This document shows, in pieces, positions 5,844 to 5,972 of a stretch of DNA of 5,972 bases (position 1 is the first letter of the stretch; every line of letters begins with the position of its first letter). A program made the position numbers and the translations under genes. The DNA is from Enterobacteriaceae bacterium (lineage in GTDB: Bacteria; Pseudomonadota; Gammaproteobacteria; Enterobacterales; Enterobacteriaceae), in contig JALAGK010000287.1 of assembly GCA_022712475.1 (NCBI GenBank), positions 1 through 5,972 on the forward strand, given 5' to 3'. The notes below the pieces were generated by a model. That model was not told where the DNA came from. It did not search any database and was given only the letters and a program-made list of their open reading frames with translations.

Positions 5844-5972
5844 TTACAATAAAGCGCATTATGTATGAGAGCCAACAGACGATATTCTTAACGTAGCTTC
5901 TATTGCGTAAAAACTGTCGCCTCTTCGCATCATCAGGTTTAATGTGTAGTCATAACGTGTTACTTACCACTC

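Larger units (their letters stand above)
5620..5972. other. Gene-free AT-rich stretch downstream of the SUKH-TPR gene
   Basis: 353 nt with stops in all frames on both strands and no convincing start with a ribosome binding site. No tRNA, rRNA, CRISPR repeat or insertion-sequence end is recognised. It contains a 20-nt pyrimidine tract (5738-5757), two imperfect hairpins, a 12-nt palindrome ATAAC-GG-GTTAT (5703-5714) and six copies of TAACG/CGTTA. No classic stem plus T-run terminator for the upstream gene is visible. Confidence 0.6.

Overview
The window looks like chromosomal or accessory DNA of an enteric gammaproteobacterium (Enterobacterales). The basis is moderate G+C coding sequence with E. 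coli-like codon use, tightly packed genes with short overlaps, and a vWA / PP2C / kinase cluster in the same order as the E. coli yegL - pphC(yegK) - yegI genes. The proteins differ enough from those (for example, a 456-residue kinase against about 650 for YegI) that I give no gene symbols and no species.

Layout. The minus strand carries one tight operon, read right to left: a vWA-domain protein (4566-3889), a PP2C-type phosphatase (3884-3159), a membrane-anchored Ser/Thr-kinase-like protein with a zinc-knuckle motif (3169-1799), and a large membrane protein (1802 to beyond base 1). The last has three predicted N-terminal membrane segments, helical TPR-like repeats and an internal TonB C-terminal-like domain; it is cut by the left window edge. 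Junctions are a 4-nt gap, an 11-nt overlap and a 4-nt ATGA overlap, so the four genes are very probably co-transcribed and translationally coupled. A 216-nt divergent spacer (4567-4782) separates them from a plus-strand gene (4783-5619) encoding a 278-residue protein with an apparent SMI1/KNR4 (SUKH)-like N-terminal part and a TPR-like C-terminal part. The last 353 nt (5620-5972) hold no gene I can support, but contain two imperfect hairpins and an over-represented TAACG/CGTTA motif.

How the genes may work together. vWA + PP2C + kinase is the 'TerY-P' triad known from comparative genomics of tellurite-resistance-like stress systems and of candidate phage defence systems. The sequence suggests a reversible phosphorylation switch at the inner membrane: the kinase is tethered by a C-terminal membrane hairpin, the phosphatase opposes it, and the vWA protein is a metal-dependent adaptor. 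The new element is the fourth, coupled gene, whose bulk is predicted to be periplasmic and which carries a TonB_C-like fold between two copies of a TPR-like unit. It could act as the envelope sensor or output of the switch. The divergent SUKH-TPR protein is a plausible immunity, regulatory or adaptor partner. The functional link is inference.
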